Assembly (NCBI GenBank): GCA_000827495.1 | Contig: KN817556.1 | Coordinates: 124,001 to 188,000, forward strand | Direction: 5' to 3' | Source: Hypholoma sublateritium FD-334 SS-4 | Taxonomy: Eukaryota > Basidiomycota > Agaricomycetes > Agaricales > Strophariaceae | Length of the DNA: 64,000 nucleotides | Shown: positions 11,722 through 22,289 of the stretch, piece by piece | How positions within the stretch are numbered: position 1 is the first letter of the stretch | How the letters are laid out: each line of letters opens with the position of its first letter | Translations under genes and position numbers: made by a program | The notes under the pieces: generated by a model | Databases searched by the model: none | The model's input: the letters and a program-made list of their open reading frames with translations, nothing else | Told to the model about the DNA's origin: nothing

Positions 11722-13175
11722 ATGGCCACAGGCATTCTTGCCCCTGCTCCAGTAGTCATCGTGACGGGTGCAAATGGGTGCGCCATTCCTTCGGACAGAC
11801 TCAAAGAGTGTATTGATCATGTACGGTTTGCAGAGGCGTCGGCTATGGCGTTTGCCAGCGTTTGCTCGTCCAACTATACCAGAAAAACGCTCCGGATGCG
11901 CTTCCCCAGGCCTTCGTCCCCAACGCCGACCTGAAGGAACGGGCACCAGCAGGATACCAAGGCATCACCCTGATTCTGGCGTGCAGGAACACGAAGCGCG
12001 GGGTTATGGCGCGCGCTAATCTCGTCGCTTGGCTGGACGACCATATCGCGACGCTGCTGAAAGCATGCTCAGAGGACGATGGAGACTATATTCGTGACTT
12101 CCGTTGCGACATCCAGGTCCTCGAGCTAGACCTCGCGTCGGTGACCAGTGCGCTGCGGTTCGCGGACACGTTGCGGAAACGGTATGTTGCCCCTCTTGTG
12201 CAGGTGGCGGTGGGCTTAGTTGGTGCATTGTAGCGTCCCGTACGTGTCACATCTTGTGTGCAATGCCGGCGTCGCGAGTTTCAGCGGGATGGACTGGATA
12301 GCATGTCTGAAGCAGTTCATGGTGAGCCCGATGTCCGCTATCACGGCGCCGGGGTTTTACCTCCAACATATGGGTGAAATCAGCGCGGATAACCTCGGCT
12401 GGGTGTGGCAGTCGAATGTGTTCGGGCACTTCATCTTGGTGCGCTGAGCTCCGCATTTCTCTTGCAAATGGTTGTCTAATGGTATATCCTTATGGCCAGT
12501 TCCGCGAATTGGAGGATCTCCTGCGCGCGTCGCCGTTCGACAGCTCGAGGGTGATATGGTGCTCTTCCCTGGAGGCTTCGCCAAAATTCTACGACTCGAA
12601 AGACTGGCAATTAAAAAGCACGGAGCATTCGTACGAGAGCACGAAATACCAAATTGACCTCATCGCGACATGTCTCGATCAACTGGCGACGTCCGTACAG
12701 CCAACGAGCGGCAAGCCCGTGCGCCACTTCGTCAGCGAGCCGGGGGTCTGCTCTACGTCTATCAGCCGCGCGCTCGTGGGGCCAGTCCTGGACTATCTAA
12801 AGGTGTTTGCATTCTACGTCGTGAGTTGCTCCCATCTACAATGAGCCCCAATGCCAATTGAACTGTGCGACGTAGGGCCGGATGTTCGGCTCGCCGCACC
12901 ACTCTATCGTACCGTACAAGGCTGCGATCGCGACCGTGCACCTCATCCTAGTGCCTATTGTCTTCCTGGCGGCAGCGGCGGGCGCGCCCGTGCGGTACGG
13001 CGCACAAACGGGGCGCTGGGGTGACGAGCGCGTTGGGGTCTCACCGGTGAAGGAGTGGACGGCGCATAAGGAAGAAGGCACGCAGCTGATCGCTCGCTGC
13101 GATGCGCTGTACCAGTCGTTCAAGGCGGACGCGGAGACTCTGTGCGAGTTCGAGCGCGCGAGCGAGCAGATGTGA
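11722..13175 (+). CDS. ERG27: 3-keto-steroid reductase (ergosterol pathway)
   Basis: An NADPH-dependent short-chain dehydrogenase that reduces the C3 ketone during C4 demethylation of sterols, with ERG25 and ERG26 at the ER or lipid droplets. The first exon ends in TGANG; after an intron of about 56 nt it continues GVGYG, giving the Rossmann TGANxGxG motif. Other family blocks are LILACRNTKR, LELDLAS, HLVCNAGVASF, WQSNVFGHFIL, VIWCSSLEA and the catalytic YESTK (YxxxK). About 420 residues from five or six exons. The ATG at 11722 is the first in the conserved frame; upstream in-frame codons lack an ATG. The upstream region is occupied by the inverted-repeat element ending at 11674, so the core promoter may derive from that element. 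Confidence 0.9.
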
Positions 13176-13575
13176 GATACCCGTGCGCATGGATGATTTG
13201 CGCTTACCCTTGCCTATATATTTGCGGAATTTTTAATAGCTAACATATTTTCGCTCGTTTGTGTCGACTCGTCGGTTTGATATTGGCAACCTGCATGGTG
13301 TATGTTGTGGACGCCCTCGAAGCGCCCGTCATCCGGAAGGCGCTCAATATGTTCCCACGCCTCTCATGCCGATATTGATGGCCAATCTTGTGGCTTGTAT
13401 GCCAAAATAATCAACAAAGTTAACAACATGTTGATTCACAATTTCGGCTCTTCCCTGGTCTTCCACCGCCACTTTACACCAGAAGCACAGAAGCCACGAA
13501 TTAATAGATTCATTCGTTTAGAAAGGCACCACCATACACACACTACTGGCACGCCGCACGCCCCGGGCATCCGAA
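13176..13575. other. Intergenic region between convergent ERG27 and histone H3 variant
   Basis: 400 bp of shared 3' flank. AT-rich near 13205-13250. No gene or repeat seen. Confidence 0.6.
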
Positions 13576-14172
13576 TTACTTGCGTATCTCGCCTCGAAGC
13601 CTCCGGGCAAGGATAATATCTCTCGGCATGATTGTCACCCTTTTAGCGTGGATCGCGGCGAGGTTCGTGTCTTCGAACAGGCCAACAAGGTACGCCTCGG
13701 CCGCCTCCTGGAGCGCCATCACCGCTGAGGACTGAAAGCGCAGGTCCGTCTGTTGCAGGACGTCAGAGATACTTGACACGGGGAGGGGGTGCAGGTACTT
13801 GAAAAGACTTACTTTGTACTCTTGCGCGACCTCGCGGACGAGGCGCTGGAAGGGCAGCTTCCGGATGAGCAACTCGGTGGTCTTTTGGTAGCGTCGGATC
13901 TCGCGGAGAGCGACCGTACCCGGGCGAAAGCGGTGCGGCTTCTTCACACCTCCGTGAGTGGGGCGCTTGCCCTGGAGAATATGAAATAAATAATTCCGGC
14001 GAGCCTAGCGCGTAGGTCGGCGTAGGGGACTTGCCTCGCCGGGCTTGGAAGGGGTCTTATATCCCCGTTGGGTGGTGACAGCGTCCTTCGTCGCGAACTT
14101 GGTGCTCAGGATCTGGTTACGGGGCTGCTTGCCGCCTGTGGACTTGCGCGCAGATTGTTTCGTGCGCGCCAT
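13576..14172 (-). CDS. Divergent histone H3 variant with extended N-terminal tail
   Basis: Three exons (14172-14035, 13971-13813, 13749-13576) join to 156 residues, about 20 more than canonical H3. The first residues [14 protein letters not shown] keep K4, K9, S10 and K14. After that the tail is unlike H3 ([15 protein letters not shown] and so on), and the K18, K23 and K27 contexts are lost. The histone fold resumes at [20 protein letters not shown] and is close to canonical through [37 protein letters not shown] and LARRLRGE. Loop 1 (QEYKTDLRFQ) is canonical in length, which argues against a typical CENP-A, although a long divergent tail is common in CENP-A. Intron 13972-14034 has a GC donor (GCAAGT). 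Intron 13750-13812 is 63 nt and free of stops. Confidence 0.85.
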
Positions 14173-15558
14173 GTATTGTAGCTAGGCGTTTTTTGTTTTT
14201 GTCTGGATCGTGAACACTTTCAGTGGAGAGGAATATGCCTATTGTGAATTTTTTGCAGGCTTGCATGTCGGTTTATATGTCGCGCTCTCGCACAGAGAAA
14301 GCTTATAACGCCCACTTCTTTCTTAGTTATGCATGCACGGGGCGCTTTTGCACTCAGCATGTTATGTAAATCGACGCTGAAGACGACGGAATGTCCACTT
14401 GCCTTTGGACTTCGGCCCTTATTCTCTTTTGCCAGATTCGCCACGACGGATGCAAGTTTCGATAACCAAATTGAGAGCGCGCTCCGAGTCATCCAAGGTC
14501 ATCCAATGACCATCAGTAAGATGAGCGCCCTTCACGCTGTCTCGTTAATGGGATGCGATTAACGGATGCGAAATTAAGGGCGTCGGCGGGCTATATTCCG
14601 GGTCGGCTGGTGGATAGATGGTTATTAGAGTTGATTGAGCGGCCACTTGGTGAGTCAATGAGGCTCATCCTTGGTTAACGGCTTGCCATAATTAGGTGTG
14701 CGAATCGTGGAAACATGTGCGATGTTGTGTGCGAAGTTCGAATCCATCGTCCACGTCGCGAAGGGTCAAACACGACCCACATCATGCTTCGTTATGGCGA
14801 GATGGCGCCTGATGGCGCTGGAAATATGATGAAGCGCTCTCCGATTATTTAGCCGTTGAATTTGTTGCATCTAAGTGGCCGGAGTCGTGAGACCACAGCA
14901 CTCCGGAGATTAGGCAAAGAGCGCATGAGGAAGTGAGTTGATAATAATACGCCGTGAGATTGTGTCAGGAAACACACTTGTCAAAGGAAGCTGAGAAAAC
15001 ATGTCGGGAAATATTCTGATGCGCGCTTATAGTTCGTGAAAACGACATGGCCTACTGGCCGGCGTTGGACCGAAATAACCTCAAGGAACACGCCTTGGGA
15101 AGATTTTGACTTCTTCCAACGTCCTCGCGTCCTCTGTCACCATAAATATAAACCTGATATAATCAGTGCCGTAGCTGTAGTCAATCGGCCGGGCTGGGTG
15201 ATATTGACCTGACGACCCTGCGAACTCGAGACAAGTCCAGAGCGCTGAATATTTCGCAGAGCGATGAGATTTTTTAGCTTCGATTGCGATGTGGGGCATC
15301 GGTTGTATTTTTGGTGTATTCCAATAGAGGAATGTGATACCAATGTGATACAGTGATAGGAACTGTTGGAGGCAGTTTACTCGTGGGAGGGGGTGTTGGA
15401 GGGTGGCAGCACGGGACGATGCCACGCGCCGGCACGTGGGAGGCGCGATTGTTGGCGGAGTCCGTGAACGCTAGGGATTCTAGCTCCGCGATTGACTCGT
15501 TCCTGCCAACTATATCTCATATCCCTTCTCCGCCCGTTTCCCCCCACATATCTCATCG
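14173..15558. promoter_or_regulatory. Head-to-head intergenic region, H3 variant / KDM3-like demethylase
   Basis: 1.39 kb between two divergent start codons, so it holds both promoters. The H3 side has the TATA-like box listed separately. The string AGTTCGAATCC near 14733 resembles a tRNA B box, but no matching arms or A box were found. The stretch before 15559 is pyrimidine-rich. No gene is supported here. Confidence 0.5.
14271..14279 (-). promoter_or_regulatory. TATA-like box of the H3 variant
   Basis: The minus strand reads CATATAAAC about 100 bp upstream of the start codon at 14172. Motif and position only. Confidence 0.4.
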
Positions 15559-18500
15559 ATGAACGCGCTCCAGGATCCGAGCAAGAAGACATCCATTAAT
15601 TCCTTGCTCAATCCCCAGGATGTCTCTGCCTTCTCCAGCATGTCCGGTCTGCCCTCCGGGCCACCTCTTCATCACGTCCACCCGCACGCTCATGCGCAGT
15701 ACTTTCATCAAGAATACCAACAAACATCCTATAATCTGAGAGCCGCGATTTTCCCAGAAAATGGAGCGCAGTCCCCCGACGATTCTCTGGGACGTAAAGC
15801 TCTGCAGGTGAACGAACCCCGGTACCACGTCCAGCTGCACGAGTCGCAACACCCGCAAATGCCCTCACGGCAGCCAACAAACGCTTATGTGTCTTCTTCG
15901 CCAAGGATAATTAGACCCCGGATTGAGGAATCCCAGGGATACGCCCCCGAGGCGGTGTGGCATCAGCACACACATCAACAGCACGGTTCCTTCAACATGT
16001 CATATGGCTCGCCGGTTATCGCGTCCATGTATTCTGACGAGCGCACAGGTGCGCCCCTATCTACTCTCGTGTCTTCGCATCCCCCTGATGGAACTCCGGC
16101 GCCAGCTTTATCGGGAGATTATCCTTCGTCAGGTTGGTGTGCAGTTCACCTTATCATCTTTCGAAATAGCCCACATATCTTTTCTAGGTATCAACTATCC
16201 CTCGTCATATGATAACAGCCATGCTGGGAATTCCCAATGTAATGTCACCAGGGGCTCTGTTGTCTAGAGTTTTTCTGACGGTTGCAGCTTCAACAGCATG
16301 GCAAGCCACAGAACGGGCATCTGTGCGCCTCGCAGCGCGAGGGACGTCTTCCCAGCCCATGTCGAGCACTCAGGGCGACCGATATACACAACCCGACTAT
16401 TATCAAACGGCACGTATATACGATTCCTCCATGGAGCAACAACCACAGCAGCAGCAACAACCAATAGACGTCAGTATGGCATCTTCTAGTTCCCAACGAC
16501 TGGATTCCATCAGGCCGTCTGGTTCTACTTCTTCAAAGCGATCGCACCCCGACAGCGAGGGCACCCCGGCGCCCAAGGCCAAACGCACGAAAGCCAAACC
16601 CAAACAGGCAGGCACTGAAACCTCAACGGCAGGTACGTACACCGAACGTGTGTATTCGGACGTTGTACACCCTTCTCTCGACCTCTGCGTTCCCCCCCCA
16701 CTGGGCCAATCGCCTGTTTGGATTATCACGCAATATTCTCTCGCTCTCACCCTAAAATAGCCTCCTGCACCCCGCCCATGCACCTTGTTTCTTGTTGCAA
16801 TCTAATCTGACGGCTGACAATTTGTATTAACAGGAGGCTCCTCAAAGCGTGGATACAATGCCAAAAAACGTAGCGAGGCCGCGTTTATATCTGCCCAGAA
16901 TGGTATGTCATCAGGCTGTTGTCATTATTGCAGCGTAATCCGCGGATGGTCATCCCTATCGCCGCCTTCTTCATCCCGTTCTCTTTGTACAAGTCACAGA
17001 TGTAGAGCGTTACACTTCCGCGCTTGCATCATGTTACCCTTCCCTTATTTTTCGCGGAAGGGGGGGGGTCTCTTTGAGCTTGATTGAGTAAGGGGGAGGT
17101 TTTTTTTACTGACCAACCTACTTCCTCAGATGCACTGCAACGTATTCAGCGCGATGCTACATATGGTCTGTACCCCCGGATATGTGGCACCGATGATCAC
17201 CCTCTGACTATATCAATGCCAGGCCGAGATTCAAGTAACGGCTCAAATCCTTCTGGCGACGATCACGGTACAGGGGAACAGTTCTATGTCCCGGAGCTCC
17301 AGTTCGCGAGATGCATGTCTAATCGATATAGAAACGAAGATTTCCCGCGCTGTGTCTCGTGCACGCGGCGATGGGCTGGTGATACGTGCCGTTTTCAGGG
17401 AATCAGATTCTTCATGCGCGACGCTCAGAGAAATCTGCTCGCCGTTAGCTTCAATGAGCATCATAATGCGGGACAGGCACCGGTCATGGAGTTCCCGACG
17501 AGGTGGAATCGCAGTCTGGAAAAGGAGCATGTCACACGCACCAAGGTCAGTGATGCCATTGGGTGATGGAATCAATATGTTGCTCAAGAAGCATTTTCTT
17601 GACTTCGTAGCTATCGATCGCCAAAGCCCTTTTGCCAACGCTCAAAGCCGAACAGGAACACGTCAAAGCTAGTGAGATCGTCAGACGCCCCCGCGAATCG
17701 GATGTGCGTGTTACCTGCGGTATGGCACATTCACTTTTTTTTTGGTTCCCCACTTATTCTTATTTTCATTTCATTAGACACATGCATGACATCACTGTTC
17801 TCGACCTCGTTCATGTGCCGCCTTTGCGGCCGTGAAGTCTGTAATGAGTGTTTTCAGCAGGTCCGCGAACTGACGCAGGAACCCAAGCACGCGACGCCCG
17901 CTGAACTCGCGGCGTATACGGGACGAAGGGAGAAACACGCACATGCGAATCCGTTCTTCTTGAATTGTCTCAAACGGAATGAGCACGGTGTTAACGAGTT
18001 TACACCTGTCACGCGTTTTGTCGGCGCAGAGCTCGACAAAGCCGTAATAGACATGCAAGAGATACTGGACGGAGAGGCTGGGCAAAATAACTCTCAAGTT
18101 GGTTCATCGCTGACACTTTCATCATCTGTGAGTGACCAACATCCTGAGCTGCAAAATGGAACCTCGTACGAACCGGGTGCGCTGCCCCCTCCTGACTTAC
18201 ACATGTCGTCGAGCACATCGACGGATCTACAAACAATATCGCCATACCCTGAGAACTCACCCCCGGACCCCATGTCTCCTCCTCTTTACGACAACTACAC
18301 GCCAACAAACGTACCAGAATCCATTACATCTATACCTATCTACAGACTACAAATCATACCCGCCTCGTTGTACGATGCGCTGCAAGCGTCGCTATCCTAT
18401 ACCGACAAACAGCCCGTGGCGTTCGCGATGCTCTGGGAGCAGGGCGTGCCGCTTCTGGTCAAGGACATCCTACCGCGATTTAAGCTGCGGTGGACGCCGG

Positions 18501-19762
18501 AGTACTTCATGGAACGCTACGGAGACCAGACGTGCTTAATCGTGGAGTGCCAGACCGACGAAAATAAGCGGGTTAATGTCCGGGATTTCTTTGCCATGTT
18601 CGGGAAGTACTCGGAGCGAAAGGGCTGCTGGAAGCTGAAGGTCAGTGGGATACACGTTTTCTGACCAGTCATCTAATCTTTTCATAGGATTGGCCACCAA
18701 CTGCCGAATTCAAGAAGGCGTTTCCTGAGCTTTTCGATGATTTCAGCCAGGCTGTGCCCGTTCCGGATTACGTGCGCCGCGATGGCGTGTACAACATCGG
18801 CTCACATTTCCCCACGAACGCAGTGGGGCCGGACCTAGGTACGATCTCAGAATCCCAGATAGCGGTGACACCGGCTAACGTGTACTGCTTGCTACCAGGC
18901 CCGAAGATGTACAACGCCCTGGCGTCGTCGCAGGATGTCGGCAGCAAGGGTTCCACGCGCCTCCACATGGACATGGCCGACGCGCTCAACGTCATGCTCC
19001 ACGCGACGCCGTGCGAGGACGGGACCGAGGGCTACGCCGTGTGGGACCTCTTTCGTGCGGAGGACAGCGACAAGATCCGCGCGTTCCTCAAAAAGCGCTC
19101 TGGGTTTGTGCGCCCGGGTGCGAATGGCAGTGCGGGTACGGCCGGCGCGAAGAAGGGCACGGGCGCTGGTGCAGGGCCGGCGGCGCAGGGTGGTAGTGGT
19201 GGCGGCAGTGCTGCGGGAGAGAAGGCACCCGCGCCGACTGCGCCCCTGCCCGTGCAGATGATTGGGCACGACCCGATACATGGACAGCAGTTCTATCTGG
19301 ATGTGCAGCTGCGCAGACAGCTGTTCGATGAATATGGCGTAAAAAGCTATCGGGTGTACCAGCGCCCCGGGGACGGCGTCTTTATCCCGGCGGGGTGTGC
19401 ACACCAGGTGAGTGGAGCAGCAGCACACTAGGGCGTGTGACTCCGCGCGTCCGTGCTCAAAATTGTGGGCGACCGCTGATGTGTTTGTTCGCTATCTTCT
19501 GTTGCAGGTTGCGAACATGGCGGACTGTATGAAGATCGCGATCGACTTCGTGAGCCCGGAAAATATCGACCGGTGCGAGCGCCTCACGCGCGAGTTCCGG
19601 GAACAAAATCAGAGCAAAGTGTGGAAGGAGGACGTGCTGCAGCTGCGCACGATGATGTGGTTCGCATGGCAATCGTGTACCCGGCGGGAGGCGGAGCTGG
19701 AGAAGGGGCGTGACGCAGGTCAGGCGGAGCCAGCTGAGCCTCAGCAGCAGGTGGCACAGTGA
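15559..19762 (+). CDS. KDM3-type JmjC histone demethylase (probable H3K9me1/2 eraser)
   Basis: Fe(II)/2-oxoglutarate dioxygenase of the JHDM2/KDM3 group, which removes mono- and dimethyl marks from H3K9. The N-terminal ~450 residues are low complexity with Pro, Ser, His and Gln runs and a basic cluster (PKAKRTKAKPK), probably a nuclear signal. Next comes the KDM3-like zinc-binding region: CVSCTRRWAGDTCRFQGIRF and, after an intron, DTCMTSLFSTSFMCRLCGRE and CNEC. The JmjC part holds WPPTAEFKKAFPELFDDF, VGPDLGPKMYNALASS, the iron ligands HMD in STRLHMDMADALNVM, then HDPIHGQQFYLD, EYGVKSYRVYQ and GDGVFIPAGCAHQVANMADC with the distal His. A Gly/Ala-rich insert (about 19100-19255) interrupts JmjC where KDM3 proteins vary. 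Roughly 1,100 residues, at least nine exons. Family is clear; substrate is inferred. Confidence 0.88.
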
Positions 19763-20303
19763 TGCACGCATGCTCGAATAAGCGGACTTGGAGGCCAGGG
19801 AGGCCTTCTGTGTACTGTTAGTGGCATTCGGTTTTCAATGTACATAGTTTTGGTAACACTTTGTTTCCGGTATAAGTAATCACAATGATCTGTGAGCGAT
19901 GGACTTTGTTGTTTGACGCGTTTCAACTTGAAATTGTGTTTAAAGGAGGCGACGATAGTGATCGGACATCTGCGCACGAGCGCCTAAGCGCCCATGCTTT
20001 GCAGCGACTTGTAATGGCAACGATCCTGGGCTGATCTTTCTCGATAAATCAATTCCGAGTCGGAATACTTGGGTGGGCCATCTTGCTTGCAGTCAGCTCT
20101 GCTGTTGGCACGACAAAGGCTTCAGAAAAGTAACGAATTCATTGGAATGACATGTATATTTATTCGCCGCGGCAGATCTTGTATTTATTCAATTTCATCC
20201 AAGCCATTAAAATTAGTCTGAAGCGTATAGACATGAGTTCTCTGGTGCCCCCTCAGGAGTATTATCCTTTGAGTATGCCCGGTTTAGCTGGTTTCATGAG
20301 AAA
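19763..20303. other. Intergenic region
   Basis: 541 bp between the 3' end of the KDM3-like gene and the Cys-containing frame on the other strand. Nothing recognisable. Confidence 0.55.
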
Positions 20304-20768
20304 TTAGCCTAACATTCGGGCCTGCGAAGCTTTCCGTGCTGTAATGGCTTGCATCTGCTTGTGATAAGCTTCATGCCGCTTGGTCTCGCAAAGCCTCAAT
20401 GTTCTCTCCGCAGCTTCCACGGCCATCAGTAACTCTCCATCCGGAGTACCCCCATAAGCCCCTCCGTGCAGCGACAGCGACCATGAAAGAGTCTTTTTTG
20501 CCTTGTCCAGTGCTTGTGATCCCGCCATCGAGTCGGCCTGCGCGCGCGAGTACTCCTCTGTGGCGGTCCATTCGTCGTCGAGACACGTTGGGCATGCCGG
20601 GCCTAGGTTTGAGCTGTTATCTGCGCTGCGCTCGGACGGGAATGTAGATTTGTGGGTCGGACACCACCCCAGATGACTTTCCCAGCACCGAGAGCTTGCA
20701 GCCTTGTTACAGGTTGGACTAAAATCGGATACAGAGCGCCTGTAAGCACGCTGCTTGCCGTAGACATC
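20304..20768 (-). CDS. Hypothetical protein, Cys-containing open frame (5' end unresolved)
   Basis: An uninterrupted minus-strand frame of about 154 codons ends at 20304. It runs back to a TAG at 20769-20771 that overlaps a good 3' splice site (TTATCTAG), so an upstream exon probably supplies the start. The N-terminal half has spaced Cys/His: SPTCNK, SRCWESH, WCPTH and ACPTC, which could bind zinc. The C-terminal half is helical and charged: EWTATEEYSRAQADSM, GELLMAVEAAERTLRL, then CETKRHEAYHKQMQAI. The only internal ATG (near 20528) would leave 74 residues and lose the Cys part. I do not recognise the family. The regular composition suggests real coding sequence. Confidence 0.4.
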   Translation of the reverse strand, partial: DVYGKQRAYRRSVSDFSPTCNKAASSRCWESHLGWCPTHKSTFPSERSADNSSNLGPACPTCLDDEWTATEEYSRAQADSMAGSQALDKAKKTLSWSLSLHGGAYGGTPDGELLMAVEAAERTLRLCETKRHEAYHKQMQAITARKASQARMLG

Positions 20769-22289
20769 CTAGATAAGAATCCCACCAGTGCTTGCCAGCC
20801 ATTTTTGAGCTTATCTTTGGGGGAAGTCCACGTTAGCGATGGCGAAGATAAGATAGAGTTGGTCCACAGTCCACAGCGCGTAAATATAACTCACATTGGT
20901 AGTCGCTTTGGAAGTGGTCAGATAAAAGCAATTGATGCTCGAATTGAGCGGGACGCTGAGGTTAAGTAGGGGATGGCCTGAAGGGCGTTTACGTTAACGG
21001 TTGTCGTCGCTTTGTGTCGTACACCGATACTTATAGGCATTCGTGACTACAGGACCCTCGGCTATAAATGCCTTTTCCGAGACGAACTTATTTACGCTCT
21101 AATTAATAGCCTAAACAACAAACATGGATTTTGCCACCTTGTAGGCAAGGCGCTGTCCCCATTGTTCTGCGGGCGTCAGGTGGTGCACACCTGTCGAATT
21201 GAGCAATTACAAAGAAACGGCTTGAAAGAAGACCTCAAAGGGATGTCAAGCGGTGTTTGTTGGCACCTCGGGAGAGGCAGCACAAAAGGAGCCGCGCCTG
21301 ATCATGAGTCTCTGCGATTGAAATCTCCCCGGCGTCGAGGCCGATTGCTTTTTGAAATACCGAGTCAACTTCCGTCGGCGCTTGTTTTTCAAAAGTAAAG
21401 TTTACGTTGTACAAGCGGCATCATCATACAGCCGTGTTTTTGTGCTGACAGAAACCAAGTTGGACGTAGGAGGGGATTACTTAGCAATTATCTTGACAAT
21501 ATGGCGTCTTTGCATTATCCTTGAAGGTTTGAAAGACGGGAGTCACCCGATTTGTAGTTATTGGTACGCATACTGCACTGCACCAGAGTCGGCAAATTTG
21601 CGCCGAGTGCACGCTGCACACAGAATCGGCCTTGCGCAGCTTGTGTCAAATTTGATCTTTGTGCCTACCTTACTTATTTCGGATGATAAGGAGAGCCTGG
21701 ACGCGCAAATTTGCCATGATCTCGAGTTGCACAGCAAAGCGGAAGAACCATGAAAACGGAGTCCCTTATTTACAGTCAGTAAATGAATTTGGCTTGACAG
21801 TTTTTCGGCAGAACTCAACCTGTTTCCATTGGAAAGGCGTCGGGGGGACCGTCAAAGGATCCAGAGCCTAGTTGCCAGAGAGCGCCGACCGCCAACCGAC
21901 CGCGGCTAGTAATAATTACAAGCACTGTCATTCTTTTGGTAAGCACTTGATATGCACAGAGAAAAATGATACTTATGCACAATTTAATTCAGCGGTCCAT
22001 GTATATTTCAGAGCAATTATTTTTAAGCATTGCTCGAGCGCCAGTAGCAAGCCAGTGACGAAAAGGGTTTGCAAAGGTTTGCAAACTTAGATCGAACAAA
22101 TTTGGAAATATGTGGTTGGCCAAAATGGGAAGGTAGCACGTGCTAGGCAACTCTGAGGAAATTCAACGCTGTGGAGTGTGGACAGAACTTTGACAGAACC
22201 GTCACCGCAGTGGGGACTACCACGGCGAACTTTGAACGATTGTCGAAAACTGGAATACTCTCAAAGGGTCATCAATATTTTTGTAAGAG
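20769..22289. other. Intergenic region, may hold the 5' exon of the minus-strand frame
   Basis: 1.5 kb with frames of 70-133 codons on the plus strand that lack motifs and biased composition. The first ~200 bp probably include the start and promoter of the Cys-containing gene. No transposon or RNA gene recognised. Confidence 0.5.

Noticed and set aside
14715..14760. tRNA-like B box AGTTCGAATCC
   Set aside because: No A box at the right distance and no acceptor or anticodon stem pairing by eye.
20652..20969. 105-codon plus-strand frame
   Set aside because: Antisense to the better-supported Cys-containing minus frame and without motifs.
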